Counted from the first letter of the stretch, positions 10,816-21,619 are shown. The stretch: 64,000 bases of DNA from Siphonodentalium dalli (GCA_032622095.1 CP136068.1:120267509-120331508); one strand, 5' to 3'. Translations and numbers: made by a program. Notes: a model not told the origin generated them from the sequence alone.

Positions 10816-11199
10816 TCTGGGACAATTTTTTTTAAACATTTGAAAAAAAGTGACACCATTATATATAACATCTGCAGAGTTATGAAACTTTACTCTTTAA
10901 TGAAATTATGGAAACATTCCACCCTCCCCCACCCACCCCCTCCCACATGGCCCAGGCTCAACCCTGCCATCAACCAACATCCCTTCCAAGCCATATCACC
11001 TCTCAATTTAATACCTCCTCTCACCACAGAGGCATATATATCTGTAAAGGTACAGGTCATTAATTATATAAACTGGCCAGATGACATGTATTATTCTAAT
11101 CTAAACATATCTGTAGCAATTTAACAACAAACTGGTGCGTCCATTCAATGTTAGGTGATGACTGACATTCAATGATACTGTGAATGGCTTTGATTTCTT

Positions 11200-11755
11200 C
11201 AAGTCTGGAAATAGTGTGTCTGACATTTACATAGTGAGGTCCCCAGATGGTGAATTTAGTGTTGCTACCCCATACAGCATGCTAGCATCACCAAATACAC
11301 CCGCCAGGGACCTAATTCTGCTTAGTCCTCATCTTCTGGGAAGTATCCTAAGTATCAAATTGACAGTTTGATTTAGTCACTTTTTCCACCTGTTCAGTTT
11401 CAATGTCCCCCTAATTTGCAGAAGATAAAATGCATAATTGAGGTGCTCAATGGGTGTGTATCACCAACTTCAACTGTAGGACTTCATTGATTTAGTCACT
11501 TTTTTCCACCTGTTCAGTTTCAATGTCCCCCTAATTTGCAGAAGATAAAATGCATAATTGAGGTGCTCAATGGGTGTGTATCACCAACTTCAACTGTAGG
11601 ACTTCAATCTGTTCCTTGGTTTTATTGGCCATTGAGGCCTAATCAGATTGAGGATGAATTTGGTGATGCTAGCCTGCCTTACAGAATATTGTCATTAAAT
11701 CCACATTTTTGGGACCTAATTCTGCAAATGTCAGACATACTAAATTTAGGTTTGG
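11200..11755. mobile_element. MITE family B, full-length copy with internal duplication
   Basis: Both ends are present: CAAGTCTGGAAATAGTGTGT at the left and the inverted TAAATTTAGGTTTG at the right. The central unique part (from TTTAGTCACTTTTT to GTAGGACTTCA) is tandemly duplicated with a 119-nt period (about 11369-11487 and 11488-11606). The copies differ mainly by one T in a homopolymer, so the duplication is recent. Confidence 0.8.
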
Positions 11756-11867
11756 CCATTTCATATTATTGTTTTAATCACCACTTATCCAGATGAAATC
11801 ATACGACTAATATTCAAAGAAAAATGGGGGGGGGGGGTATATATTGGATTAAATTTGTCTTCTATCT

Positions 11868-12285
11868 GGCATTTGCAGAATGAGGTCCCCAGAGGGTGAA
11901 TTTAGTTATGCTACCCTGCACAGCAGTCTAGCATCACCAAATACACTAGCCAGGGTCCTCATTCTGCTTAGGCCTCATCTTCTGGGAAGTATATAGGCAC
12001 TTAAATTGACATTTTTACTTACTTTAGCCCTTATGTTTAGTTTCTATATCCCCTAATTTGTGAATATAAAATGCATAATTGAGGTGGCCAATGGGTGCAC
12101 ATCACCAAATTTAACTGGAGAACTTCAATCTAATGCTATGTCTCCCATAGCAGTTGAGGCCTACACAGAATGAGGTCCCCAGAGGGTGAATTTGGTGATG
12201 CTAGCCCGCATTGCAGGATTGTGTCATTAAATTCACCCTTTGGGGACCTCATTCTTCAAATGTCAGACAATTTGTTCAGGCTTGT
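11868..12285. mobile_element. MITE family B, full-length copy
   Basis: CATTTGCAGAATGAGGTCCC near the left, the central TCATCTTCTGGGAAGTATAT part, and an inverted right end finishing TTCAGGCTTG. Preceded at 11823 by a G run and GGATTAAATTTGTC, a fragment of repeat E (see 17494). Confidence 0.75.
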
Positions 12286-12356
12286 CTGTTCGAATATTAT
12301 GTTCTTAACCACCAGTATCCAGTTGAACTCATTATACCCTGATTTTGCAAAGAAAA

Positions 12357-13720
12357 CTTGGGGGGGGGATATTGGATTGAATTTGTCAGTCTCTGTCAGA
12401 CTGTTCTCCCATCCATCCATCTGTCATTATGTCTCTATCCGTCCATCAATTGTTTTCTTCTCCAGATACATATTAAAGACCAAATGGGTTTATATATTTA
12501 GGTGTGGATGTCCCCCAGGTGACTCACATTCAGATTTGTTCAAATGAGTTCCATCAGGTCAAATAGGTGAGAAGTCAGGGCCATAACTCTTTCCTTCCAT
12601 AGTAATTCTTAAAACAATTTCTTCTCAAGAACCATCTGGACTATTTAGATTATGTTTGGTATGGATGGTCCTTCGGTGACTGGGGTTTAGATTTTTTCAG
12701 ATTTGGTCATTTTAGGAAAATCAGTTCAGTTCAACTCTTAAAATCTAATGTCTGAAATTACCAAATGAATGGATCTCATAGATGGGGATAACGTTTGTTC
12801 AAATAGGGGCGGAGATAAGAGATTTAATTACCAACCAGCCACCCTACCCGTGCTCCGGTGGAGCTATAGTCATCACTCCTCGTCCGTCCATCGTCCTTCC
12901 GTCCATCCGTCCGACAACAATTATTTGAACATCTACTCTGGAACCATAAGACCAAATGGGTTCATATTTGGTGTGGATATTCCCTAGGTGATTCTCATTC
13001 AGATTTGTTCAAATGCGGTCACTGGGTCAAATAGTTGCGAAGCCAGGGCCATAACTCTTTCCCACCATAGTAATTCTTTTAAACATCTTCAGAACAATAA
13101 GACCGAATGGTTTCATATTTGGTGTGGATGTTCCCTAGGTGACTCACATTCAGATTTGTTCGAATGAGTTCACTTGAAATAGTTGCGAAGCCAGGGCCAT
13201 AACTCTTTCCCTCCATAGTATTCTTAAAGTGACTTCTTCTCAAATACCATCAGGCTATATGGGTTCATATTTGGTATGAAGGATCCTTGGGTGACTGGGG
13301 TTCAGATTTGTTCAAATCAGGTCACTGGGTCAAATGTGGGCGGGGCCAGGGACATAACTCCAAATTTTTTGTTTTAGATTTAACTCTTTAGATATCTACT
13401 TCTTTTAAAGTGATTATGAAAAGTTCTGACTGTTGTGGTCTCCAGAGTCCCAGTCTTATCAGTCTTTGCAGTCTGGTGAGCGACCCCACAGTCATTGACT
13501 GTCTTGTTGAGATATCGTCTTGTGTTAGTGGTCAAATTTAATTATTTTCAATCGAAGGGGAATAACTCTATATCTTTAAAACATTTTTAGTTTGCATTCT
13601 GGGAGCCATAACGGGGGAAATCTTTCTATGATTTCAGCTGTTTTCTATTTCTCTATGAGACATTTCAATTGGTGATGAATAATAGTATTTTAATCATATT
13701 TTATGGCACAGTTTATTATT
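12357..13720 (+). repeat. Repeat E fragment and repeat D copies 2 and 3
   Basis: 12357-12450 resembles repeat E (G run, then ATTGGATTGAATTTGTCAGT and CCATC runs). 12480-12720 and 12850-13720 are repeat D, the latter again beginning GGAGCTATAGTCATCACTCC with a CCGTC run and holding several TTTGGTGTGGATGTTCCC modules. Its tail (13540-13720) includes GGGGAATAACTCTATATC, found inverted near 52560. Confidence 0.7.
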
Positions 13721-13900
13721 AAAGATCCTGTGTCAGTGTATTCTCTTATATATGCGAGTCTCCCATGTTGGGAGCTTCGCATATACAAGATAATGCACTG
13801 GCTTAGAAGGCCAAGGAAAATATTGTTAGGCCAATGTATTCTCGTATATATGTGAGGCTTCCTTTGGTTTATCAGGAAGCTTCAGTCATGGAAGGGTTAA
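13712..13900. mobile_element. Degenerate TTAA-type MITE 5
   Basis: Right end GTCATGGAAGGGTTAA with TTAA at 13897-13900; left terminus not clear. The first hairpin (about 13733-13802) has apex CTCCC...GGGAG and outer stem CAGTG...CACTG; a second, damaged half-hairpin follows. Confidence 0.65.
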
Positions 13901-13983
13901 TGATTTTGGTCTCTTCTTTTACTAATATGCATCTGAACTAAACATGCCGTTAATTTTCAAAACATAGCATATGTGTGTTTCAG

Positions 13984-14059
13984 GTCGATGATATGTACCC
14001 TGAGTTTTGATCACAGACTATCAGTTTACTTTCACAGTAAAAGTGGAGCATGGTCAAAA
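13984..14059 (+). CDS. GTF3C4: GTF3C4 homologue, exon 3
   Basis: The 76-nt exon follows GTGTGTTTCAG and ends at GTCAAAA|GTAAGT. Its first base completes Arg with AG of exon 2. The text reads Ser-Met-Ile-Cys-Thr-Leu-Ser-Phe-Asp-His-Arg-Leu-Ser-Val-Tyr, then Gly-Ala-Trp-Ser-Lys, and closes on a codon boundary. It aligns with the blade strand in GTF3C4 that reads 'L-x-(M/F)-D-x-R-L-(S/T)-(I/V)' directly after the Trp-Ser-Pro motif of exon 2. Confidence 0.88.
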
Positions 14060-14237
14060 GTAAGTTACAATGACGTACATCATATGGTGGAAGATGAGAA
14101 AAGCAAAATGTTCTTTTCTTCCATCATCATACACATTTTAATGGGAAATGCCCTTGTGAGACAACCATTTGAGACTAATATTATCCATCATGATCAGGGA
14201 TGTGGGATGGAAAAATATCTCCCGAGGGGCCAGATAT

Positions 14238-14489
14238 TTAACCCTTTCATGGGAGCTGTGCTGGTGCAGCATTAAGGATCCTATGCCAGTGCATTTTCTA
14301 ATATATTCGAGGCTACCATAGGCAGCCTCGCATATATATAGGAGAATGCACTGGTTTACAAGGTCAAGGTAAATATTGTAGGCCATTTTCTTATATAAAT
14401 GTGAGCTCCCAATGGGAGAATTATAAGAGAATTTATTGGCACAGGGTATTTAAACAAATTTCAGGAAGCTCCAGCCATGAAAGGGTTAA
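14238..14489. mobile_element. TTAA-type MITE 6 (TIR CCCTTTCATGGGAGC)
   Basis: TTAA at 14238-14241 and 14486-14489. The left end has ACCCTTTCATGGGAGC and GGTGCAGCATTAAGGATCC; the right end has CAGCCATGAAAGGGTTAA. One good hairpin at about 14283-14353 with outer stem CCAGTGCATT/AATGCACTGG. Confidence 0.75.
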
Positions 14490-14639
14490 GCTGGAAACCG
14501 AGTCTGCACTGGCCCGAGATTTTTGTTTTGCCAAATTTGGTTAGAAGTTGCCAAATGCTATCATAATATGCATTATTGAGTATTATGTTTCAGTAATCAC
14601 TGTTTGATGACTTTTAACTTAGTCGACTTGCTGGATTTT

Positions 14640-14986
14640 TATGTTTACCCATACCATAGTACGGTAAACATAGTGTCGATGTCCGGATTGACCACTCGTC
14701 GTTCATCCGTCCGTCCGTCTGTCTGTCTGTCTGTCTGTCCGTAGACACTTTACGCATCATGTGATAACTCAAATATTTTCTATCTGATTGGAACCAAATT
14801 TTGTATATGAATTTCTCAGCATAAAAGTTCGAATATGGGTTTGATCAGACTATTTTTAACTGAGTTATGGCCCTTTTTCGACAAAATATTCACTCTTAAA
14901 AAAAAATAAAAAATTAGATTCAATTCCTTGCTCAATTTAACAAAAATAAATAAATAAAAAAATATATATAATAAAATATTTTTTGT
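14640..14986 (+). repeat. Interspersed repeat F (CCGTC/CTGTC run), left part
   Basis: Contains CCATAGTACGGTAAACATAG, a CCGTC/CTGTC run at 14699-14742 and an A-rich tail. It continues after the piggyBac remnant, at 16301-16440, with GGGTACCCCAAGTCACCACA. No gene. Confidence 0.6.
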
Positions 14987-16300
14987 TTAACCCTTACGGG
15001 TCCATATACGAATACTCCGAGTTTTCAAAACTCCCGCGGTAAACATCGTAATTCTAATAGAATCAACTGCTTCCGGTATGGTATTCACCCCGGTAATGAT
15101 GACGTATTACGCATTACAAAATGTCCGCGCCCATGCACGTTTTTATCAGTGATTTTTCAATGTTTTTTCTCATGATACACCTGGTTTAGTACACCTGAGT
15201 TTCTGCGGATACAATATGCCATCTTTGCGGGCGAGAAAGAAAATAATTCCAGTTGAAATACCAGATTATTCCGACTTAGATGACAGTTTATCGGACTCAG
15301 AAGAGAATGAATCTGACGATGATGAAAATAGCGACTCTGATGGACAAGGTGACGCACCTCAACAATCAACAACACCTGTCACACCTGCTGATAACTGGAC
15401 TGAAAATCTTGTTCGTCGTGCAATTCCAGGATTTGAAAGGAATAATACCGGTCCTCAGCATTCTTTGGATGAGAATTCAACAGAAATTGAGTTCTTGGAA
15501 CTTTTTCTGACTAATTAAGTTTTAGACTTAATTGTTTATCAAACAAATTTGTTTTCATCACAAGTTGGGGAGGACACACCTATATCCAGGAAATGGACAT
15601 TTACGGCTGTAATTAGTACAGTTTCTCTCAAATTGGGACATTATTAGTATGTGAAAGACATTACATCTATAAATGTATCTGAAAACATGTTATTTTGAGA
15701 CATTCAATATAAATTTTATGTTATGAAAAATATTTGCAACTTTCATTGCTTTCAGTTACCTGATTGACAGGTGAAGCCCTGGGTCAAAAGTTGACACTCC
15801 CATCTAGATATATTGGCCCATACAACATTTCAGGACAATGTACAGGGACACAAAGTAACAATAATAATCATTTCATTACAACAGGTAAAACTCAGAATCT
15901 GTGAATATTTCATCTTATAATCATTGGTTGTTAGTCGTCTACCTGAGACTGAGATAATTGTTTCCAGCTATCCAAAGTTGTGGAAATTGGCCAACAAAGG
16001 TTATATTTGATCTTATATCTCAAATATGCTGAAAATATTCAAACACAAGACAGAAATTCAATTCAGAACATCAATTTATTAGTTTTTCAATATTTTACCT
16101 GTTGATTACAGGTACCTTTGACAGGTGACAACCATGTTAGCTCAGGTGCGACATGTCACAATTTATAGAACTTTCATTTACCTTGAGATTGACATATGTT
16201 ACTTCACTGTACCTTAATCCTTTGTTGTGTTGTATGAGCTATACTAATACCACCCTAGAGTAGTCATTATATTGCTATAACTCCAGACCTTAAGGGTTAA
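14987..16300 (+). mobile_element. Gutted piggyBac transposon
   Basis: TTAA at 14987-14990 and 16297-16300, with CCCTTACGGGTCC at the left and an imperfect CCTTAAGGG at the right. Unlike the MITEs it still carries a transposase N-terminal reading frame (15216 onward). The catalytic domain is gone, so it cannot move itself. It is a plausible relative of the source that mobilised the TTAA MITEs, although its TIR beyond CCCTT differs from theirs. Confidence 0.8.
15216..15647 (+). pseudogene. piggyBac transposase, N-terminal remnant with in-frame stop
   Basis: Starts Met-Pro-Ser-Leu-Arg-Ala-Arg-Lys-Lys, then an acidic Asp/Ser-rich stretch (about residues 20-48), then Trp-Thr-Glu-Asn and a Pro-Gly-Phe...Gly-Pro segment and Glu-Leu-Phe-Leu-Thr-Asn before TAA at 15516-15518. 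Reading straight through that stop gives Val-Leu-Asp-Leu-Ile-Val-Tyr-Gln-Thr-Asn, as expected of the piggyBac N-terminal region, then Trp-Thr-Phe and a second stop at 15645. The acidic N-terminus followed by Gly-Pro and Phe-Phe/Leu-Phe helices is typical of piggyBac/PGBD proteins. The DDD catalytic part is absent. Confidence 0.75.
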
Positions 16301-17098
16301 ATAATAAAAAAAAAAATAAAAAATTAAGTTAATAAAATTTGAAAAACTAACACCATTATAACTCTGCCAAGGGTACCCCAAGTCACCACACCAAATTTGG
16401 TTTAAATCGGTCCAAAATCTTGTGTTATGTACTGGTAAATTTATTTAAAGCGACATTAAACCCAATTCACCAATTCCATTCCATGCATTTGGACTACTTA
16501 GCTATTGATAAGGCTATATTATTTTCTGATGTCTCTAATGCCAATGTGCAGATAAAGAAAGCTATGGTATCTAATTTAAAAAAAAATTTCAACAATACAT
16601 ATCACATGATATTAACAGTAGACTAGAACATCTGCTGCATTGCACAGCTGAGTATATCACTCTACAGATGGTCTGAGGTCATTATAAATGTTATTGGTTT
16701 GATAGAGATGCCAGCCTTCAACATAAACAATGCCTGTGATTTGTTGACAGCTCTGCTATATAATTGATATTAATCAGTCAGCAATGAGGTGTGTTATCTT
16801 GATGGCTGTTGTTGGTAGAATTTGATACATTATCATTGTAAACTTAAATTGGACTCTCTTAGCCCAAGTATTCCATGTCCAGGTCACCTTTTCACATTTA
16901 ACCCAAGGCTGTGGTGGTGCAGCATTACAGATCCTGTACAAGTGCATTCTCTTATATAAATGTGAGTGACCCATAAATTCCAATAATTTGTGTTATGTAA
17001 CATTGATATTGATCTGGAAGTATTCAGCTATTGATAATGCTTGTCTCTCATTAATTTCATAGAACAATAAACCAATCACTGAACAATAAATAGACATA
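16301..17098. other. Intron 3 segment with a broken TTAA-type MITE
   Basis: Repeat F tail to about 16440. 16441-16890 shows nothing recognisable. 16895-16975 holds a fragment with GGTGCAGCATTACAGATCC and GTGCATTCTCTTATATAAAT, the left half of a hairpin MITE without its right arm. Confidence 0.5.
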
Positions 17099-17283
17099 CA
17101 GTAATGTCCTAAATAATCGACTCCTTAACCACAGCAGAATTATGGGTAATTTTTCAGGATTTAGTTGGAAATCTCATTGAGAGCTTTCCGATGAATGGCA
17201 ACAAGCCATATTTCCGACTAAATCCTGAAAAATTACCCAATATTCTGCTGTGGTTAAGGAGTCGATTATTTAGGGAATTACTG
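17099..17283. mobile_element. Foldback MITE family T, TA-flanked, copy 1
   Basis: Both arms start CAGTAAT(G) and carry AATAATCGACTCCTTAACCA with CAGGATTTAG(T/C)(T/C)GGAAAT. The second arm is the reverse complement of the first, and the element is flanked by TA at 17097-17098 and 17284-17285. TA duplications suggest Tc1/mariner-type mobilisation. A longer copy is at 54660-54872 and half a copy at about 53984-54100. Confidence 0.8.
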
Positions 17284-17289
17284 TAACAC

Positions 17290-18480
17290 AACACGTATCA
17301 TAATCGAGAATATTTTATCAAATGAGTTGCGAATGGTATAAGGATATATATATAAATGTAACTATGCACCGCCTGCAACAAGTTTGATAAAAGATTATGA
17401 TGCAAATTGTGTTCTGTATTTATTCTACTCCGCTGTGTCAGATATGTTCGATCAATTAATGCCATCTTCATTGATACTATAGCTACCTTTATTATACCCC
17501 CCCGCAACGAAGTTAGGGGGGTATATTGGAATCAGCTTGTCGGTCCGTCCGCCGTCCGTCCGTCCATGGACACAAATTTGTCCGGAGTTTTTCACAGTCG
17601 TTTTTTTATCAATTTCCGTGAAACTTGGCACAGACATCAACCACCATGGGAACCTGTGCACCTGTTATTATGACGTCTGTCAGACTTTTTTTGGTGGAGT
17701 TATCTCCCCTTTCTCGACTTAGAAATTTTTCGCAACATGTATCATTTTGTCCGAGCTTTTATTCCTACATTTTTAGGTCAATTTTTTAAAAACTTGGCAC
17801 AGATATTTATTACCATGGGAACCTGTGCACCTGCGATTATGATGTGTGTCCGACATTTTTTGGTGGAGTTATCCCCCTTTTTCGACTTAAATTTTTTTTG
17901 CAACATGCATAATTTTGTCCGAGCTTTTATTCCTACATTTTTAGGTCAATGTTTTTTAATCTTGGCACTGATATTTAGTCCCATGGGAACCTGTGCACCT
18001 GCGATTAAGATGTCTGTCAGTCTTTTTTTTGTAGAGTTATTCCCCTTTTCGACTTAGAACTTTTATTCCTAAATCTTTCGTACAATAGGTTTAAGATTAG
18101 GGTTAGGGTTGTGCACCTGCAATGGGAACTGTTATTTTATTATTTTAACTAAATGTTTACTGACATGTGAAAATTCTTAGTATTTTAAAAACACTGGGGG
18201 TATCCTTAGTCCCATTGGGACAGTCACACCTCTAGTTGTAATTTTAGTCTGACAAATAACCAATAACCAGTAATGATCGGGGCATTACCTGAAGCGGGTC
18301 GTTGACATAAATTAATATACGTCATCTTTCTTGGTGACAACCTCAACAAGAATAGTTCCAGCTTGTATTCCACTAGAGGTATACACTAATATGTATTCAA
18401 TGGCCGGGATTCCGTTGAATACATGTATTTCGCATCAATGGGCGTGTAATAAAATTGTAATAATAAATTATCAATAATAA
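17290..18480 (+). repeat. Dispersed repeat H, copy 1, split by repeat E
   Basis: 17290-17493 and 18241-18480 match, in reverse, 63460-63790. Shared segments include the stretches around AACTATGCACCG, TCTGTATTTATTCTAC, CCAGTAATGATC and the AATGTATTCAATGG region. The middle 17494-18240 is a separate repeat absent from the second copy. Confidence 0.7.
17494..18240 (+). repeat. Repeat E with internal ~150-nt tandem modules
   Basis: Opens with a C run, GCAACGAAGTTAGGGGGGTA, then CCGTCCGTC and three modules each containing 'ATGGGAACCTGTGCACCTG' and 'CGACTTAGAA'-like ends (starting near 17590, 17735 and 17890). The (G)n-TATATTGGAAT start with CCGTC words is a repeat type often seen in bivalve introns. 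No protein is encoded; the open frames merely follow the tandem structure. Confidence 0.65.
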
Positions 18481-18553
18481 TATGTGCCTCCCTCATCACT
18501 TTGAAAACAATATTCCTTGTGAAACAAACTATTTTTGTATATGACCTAATGTG

Positions 18554-18807
18554 CAAGTCTTGAAATAGTGTGTCTGTCATTTGCAGAATGAGGTCCCCAG
18601 AGGGTGAATTTAGTGATGCTACCCCGCATAGCGGGCTAGCATCACCAAATTCACCCTCTGGGGACCTCATTCGGCTTACACCTCAGCAGAATGAAGTTCC
18701 CAGAGGGTGAATTTGGTGATGCTAGCCCGCTATGCGGGGTAGCATCACTAAATTCACCCTCTGGGGACCTCATTCTGCAAATGACAGACACCCTATTTGA
18801 AGGCTTG
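18554..18807. mobile_element. MITE family B, short palindromic form, abutting the exon 4 acceptor
   Basis: 254 bp, almost entirely palindromic: CAAGTCTTGAAATAGTGTGT at the left and its inverse ending AGGCTTG at the right, with two inner hairpins built on GAGGTCCCCAGAGGGTGAAT. Perfect 8-bp duplications CTAATGTG at 18546-18553 and 18808-18815 mark a hAT-type insertion. Only 11 nt (CTATTTCACAG) separate the right duplication from exon 4. Confidence 0.9.
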
Positions 18808-18826
18808 CTAATGTGCTATTTCACAG

Positions 18827-18935
18827 GTAATTGACTTGACCCATTTGTATGCGAACCACATAAGGCTGTCAGCCTCACAGAATGTGCAGACATGGCAGGC
18901 TTACAAACAGATGGTGTACAAGCAAGCTGTTGTCA
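18827..18935 (+). CDS. GTF3C4: GTF3C4 homologue, exon 4
   Basis: 109-nt exon after ATTTCACAG, ending TGTCA|GTGAGT. In phase with exon 3 it reads Val-Ile-Asp-Leu-Thr-His-Leu-Tyr, matching the conserved '(L/V)-x-D-L-T-x-(I/L)-Y' segment of GTF3C4, then a helical Gln-rich stretch with Gln-Thr-Trp-Gln-Ala-Tyr-Lys-Gln. It leaves one base (A) to form Ser with exon 5. The 3' splice site context has been remodelled by the MITE at 18554-18807; the pyrimidine tract is short. Confidence 0.87.
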
Positions 18936-18967
18936 GTGAGTAAACCACCGTACCCCTCAAGTAATGA

Positions 18968-19310
18968 TATAGTGTGTCGAGCGCAGTGGGCTAGCATCAC
19001 CAAATTTGATCTCTGGGGACCCCATTCTGCTTGGGCCTCATCTTCTGGGAAGTATCTATATTTTCAAATTAACATTTTACTTTTTCCCTTCTGTTCAGTT
19101 TCTATATCCCCTAATTTGCATAATCGAGTTGACTATTGGGTACATCACCAACTTCAACTGTATAGGTCTCCCGTAGCAGTTGATGTCTAAGCAGAATGAG
19201 GTTCCCGGAGGGTGAATTTGGTGATGCGAGCCGCTGTGCAGGATAGCGTTATTAATTTCACCCTCTGGGGACCTCATTCTGCAAATGTCAGACACACTAT
19301 ATCCAGGCTT
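18968..19310. mobile_element. MITE family B, full-length form
   Basis: GATATAGTGTGTCGAGCG at the left (worn), central TCATCTTCTGGGAAGTATCT and CCCCTAATTTGCATAATCG, inverted right end TGTCAGACACACTATATCC then AGGCTTG. The central unique part is what the short palindromic copies have lost. Confidence 0.75.
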
Positions 19311-19917
19311 GCTACCCCTAGATCACGCCGTGAATCTCTACTCTTTATATTTTGAACAGGTGGAATTATTATCTCTACGGGCATTGTCAGAGTAGAGATT
19401 CATGACATCATCTATCCTACCCTATACATCAACCTGCTGTACATTAGAACCCATCAATATATAACTGAAAATATGTTTTGTCTTGTTACATTTAATTTCT
19501 CTCAAATTTGAGGTTATCCTGGAGTATCAGTCTGAATTTTTGATGTTTTTCCGTGATCTTCAATTGAAATGGCTGTCTCTGAATTATGTATACATAAATT
19601 TGAAGATGGAATATCATTTCTAAAACATACCCAGAATGAAGAATTGTGACCAAACACTTCGCTAAAAATGATTTCTTACAATTTGCCGTGAAATTGTGAT
19701 CGTTGTGAGTGCCAGCCCAAACTTTCCATGTCGTCTGGTGATCAACATGGCCAATGGGAAGAAATTAAAATTACGATTATTGTTACTTCAATAAATTTGT
19801 TGCTAGGGATATTAAGTACATATAAAGGTATTTACTGTGTTATCAATTTGATTTCATTTCCGGAACATGGCAAGTTGGTCAATCCAATCATGGAAATATA
19901 TTGTTCAATACAGTGCC
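19311..19917. other. Intron 4 segment with a small hairpin
   Basis: GTGAATCTCTACTCT at about 19331 pairs with AGAGTAGAGATTCA(T/C) at about 19389-19403. The rest is unremarkable AT-rich sequence. Confidence 0.5.
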
Positions 19918-20576
19918 TTAAAGGGGTACTGTACCCCAATTTCAATAAATTCCCGGTGACAATAGCGATCTAATATCAATAGTATATTTTAAAATAACTA
20001 ATTTGAGTCGACGATGTCTACTGAAAACGTTCCGGTTAACAGGCTATCACAAAAGTAAAATTTTATTATTTAATATAAATTAATTTATGGCTGGAGTCAT
20101 AAAATGGAGTATTATGCCAGTACGAGTTACTGTTCTTGAAATCGTATCTGTTGCGTGTCTTTTATCGACGGCCGTTCGCGAACATTATTGAGTTGCAAAC
20201 AAAACATCAAACATGTTACCTGCAAAAGAAAGGCCGCTATAACCGATTCGGAAAAAAAGAGAAAGAAACAAGAGTCATAAAGCGTCAAGTATTTTTATAG
20301 GGAGTGAGATTGTTCGATGGAAGAGATTGAAGACATCAATTGAAGCTGTGAACAATGAACTTCCGGTTCTTCCTGCGACCTGAGTATTCTCCGGTGAAGG
20401 TCAAAAACATGGCGCGTACTTTGAAATCGTAATATATTCGTTTCCAAGATCAATATTTTCTTCGGTAAATTAGGTTTATACGAAACTCATATAACACGAA
20501 CACAATCTAACTTGAAAGTTATTTCAATGGAAGTAAATAAAAAAATTGTCTATCCCTGTGTACAGTACCCCTTTAA
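19918..20576. mobile_element. TTAA-flanked element with AGGGGTACTGTAC ends
   Basis: TTAA at 19918-19921 and 20573-20576. Left end AGGGGTACTGTACCCC, right end TGTACAGTACCCCT, so about 14-nt inverted repeats. The interior is unique, with no readable transposase. The TTAA duplication suggests a piggyBac-type or similar mobiliser, but the terminus is not CCCTT, so the superfamily is open. Confidence 0.65.
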
Positions 20577-21030
20577 AGTGGCTGCTGTGTCCATATCTGA
20601 ATTATATGATGCCTATGTTGTGCACAAGTTGAAGTCACTGGTGATGAATTCATACCAGTACATGTATATAAATATCTATCATCTTTAAAGACATGTATGG
20701 ACTTACTTCAGTGAATAAAATCGATAAGTTTAATAGTATCCAGAGACTATCTCCAATGGAGGAATGTAACAATCGACTAGATTATCGAAAATTCCAACCA
20801 CATCGACTGTACCATTTCAGAGAAAACAGCATTTGAACTAAACAGAATTTACTAGTACTACTTTATTCCGGACAAATTATTGGGTTTAACATTACGGTAA
20901 TGATTCTGCCAACAATAGTCACTGAATGTAATTTCTTTATAACAATGGCTCTATTTTCTGCCTATTCTGATATAAAATTTATGAAAATAACTTATTTTGG
21001 CATGATTCTTTGTTATTCCATTCTGAACAC
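20577..21030. repeat. Intron 4 segment; fragment of dispersed repeat G
   Basis: 20690-20900 resembles 42645-42800: 'TTAAAGACAT(G/A)TTATG'-like start, GTATCCAG, GGAGGAATGTAACA and a following TGGTACCA/TGTACCA part. The function is unknown. Confidence 0.5.
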
Positions 21031-21286
21031 CAAGTCTTGAAATAGGGTGTCTGTCATTTGCAGAATGAGGTCCCCAGGAGGTGAATTTAGTGATGCTACC
21101 CCGCATATAGCGGGCTAGCATCACCAAATTCACCCTCTGGGGACCTCATTCTGCTTACACCTCAGCAGAATGAGGTTCCCAGAGGGTGAATTTGGTGATG
21201 CTAGCCCGCTATGTGGAGTAGCATCACTAAATTCACCCTCTGGGGATCTCATTCTGCAAATGACAGACACCCTATTTCAAGGCTTG
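21031..21286. mobile_element. MITE family B, short palindromic form with perfect target duplication
   Basis: CAAGTCTTGAAATAGGGTGT to CAAGGCTTG, 256 bp and nearly fully palindromic. Identical 8-bp flanks CTGAACAC at 21023-21030 and 21287-21294 confirm hAT-type insertion and a young age. Confidence 0.9.
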
Positions 21287-21367
21287 CTGAACACCTCAGT
21301 GGAGTGTTTCACATCATTTTAGCATCCTTAAAACTCTAGAAAATAAATCATTTTTGAAGTTGCTGTT

Positions 21368-21562
21368 TTAACCTTTTCATGACTGGAGTGCACAGGGCAA
21401 CATTAAATATCCTGTGCCAGTGCATTATGTTATATAAACCAGCCTCGCATATATAATAGAATGCACTGGCTTGCAAGGTCAGTGTGAATATTGTTAGGCC
21501 AAATGCATATATAAGAGAAATGCATTGGCACAGGGTTTTCAGGAAGGTCATGGAGGGGTTAA
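21368..21562. mobile_element. TTAA-type MITE 8, short
   Basis: TTAA at 21368-21371 and 21559-21562, ends CCTTTTCATGACTGGAG and GTCATGGAGGGG. Hairpin at about 21412-21475 with outer stem CCAGTGCATTAT/AATGCACTGG, then a collapsed second hairpin. Confidence 0.75.
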
Positions 21563-21619
21563 GTTTAACAATGATCTTAATGATCTTAATGCTAAAGTTC
21601 TTGGTTTATTATATTGAAG

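Noticed and set aside
18085-18115. Telomere-like GATTAGGGTTAGGGTT
   Set aside because: Only two partial units inside an interspersed repeat; not a telomeric tract.
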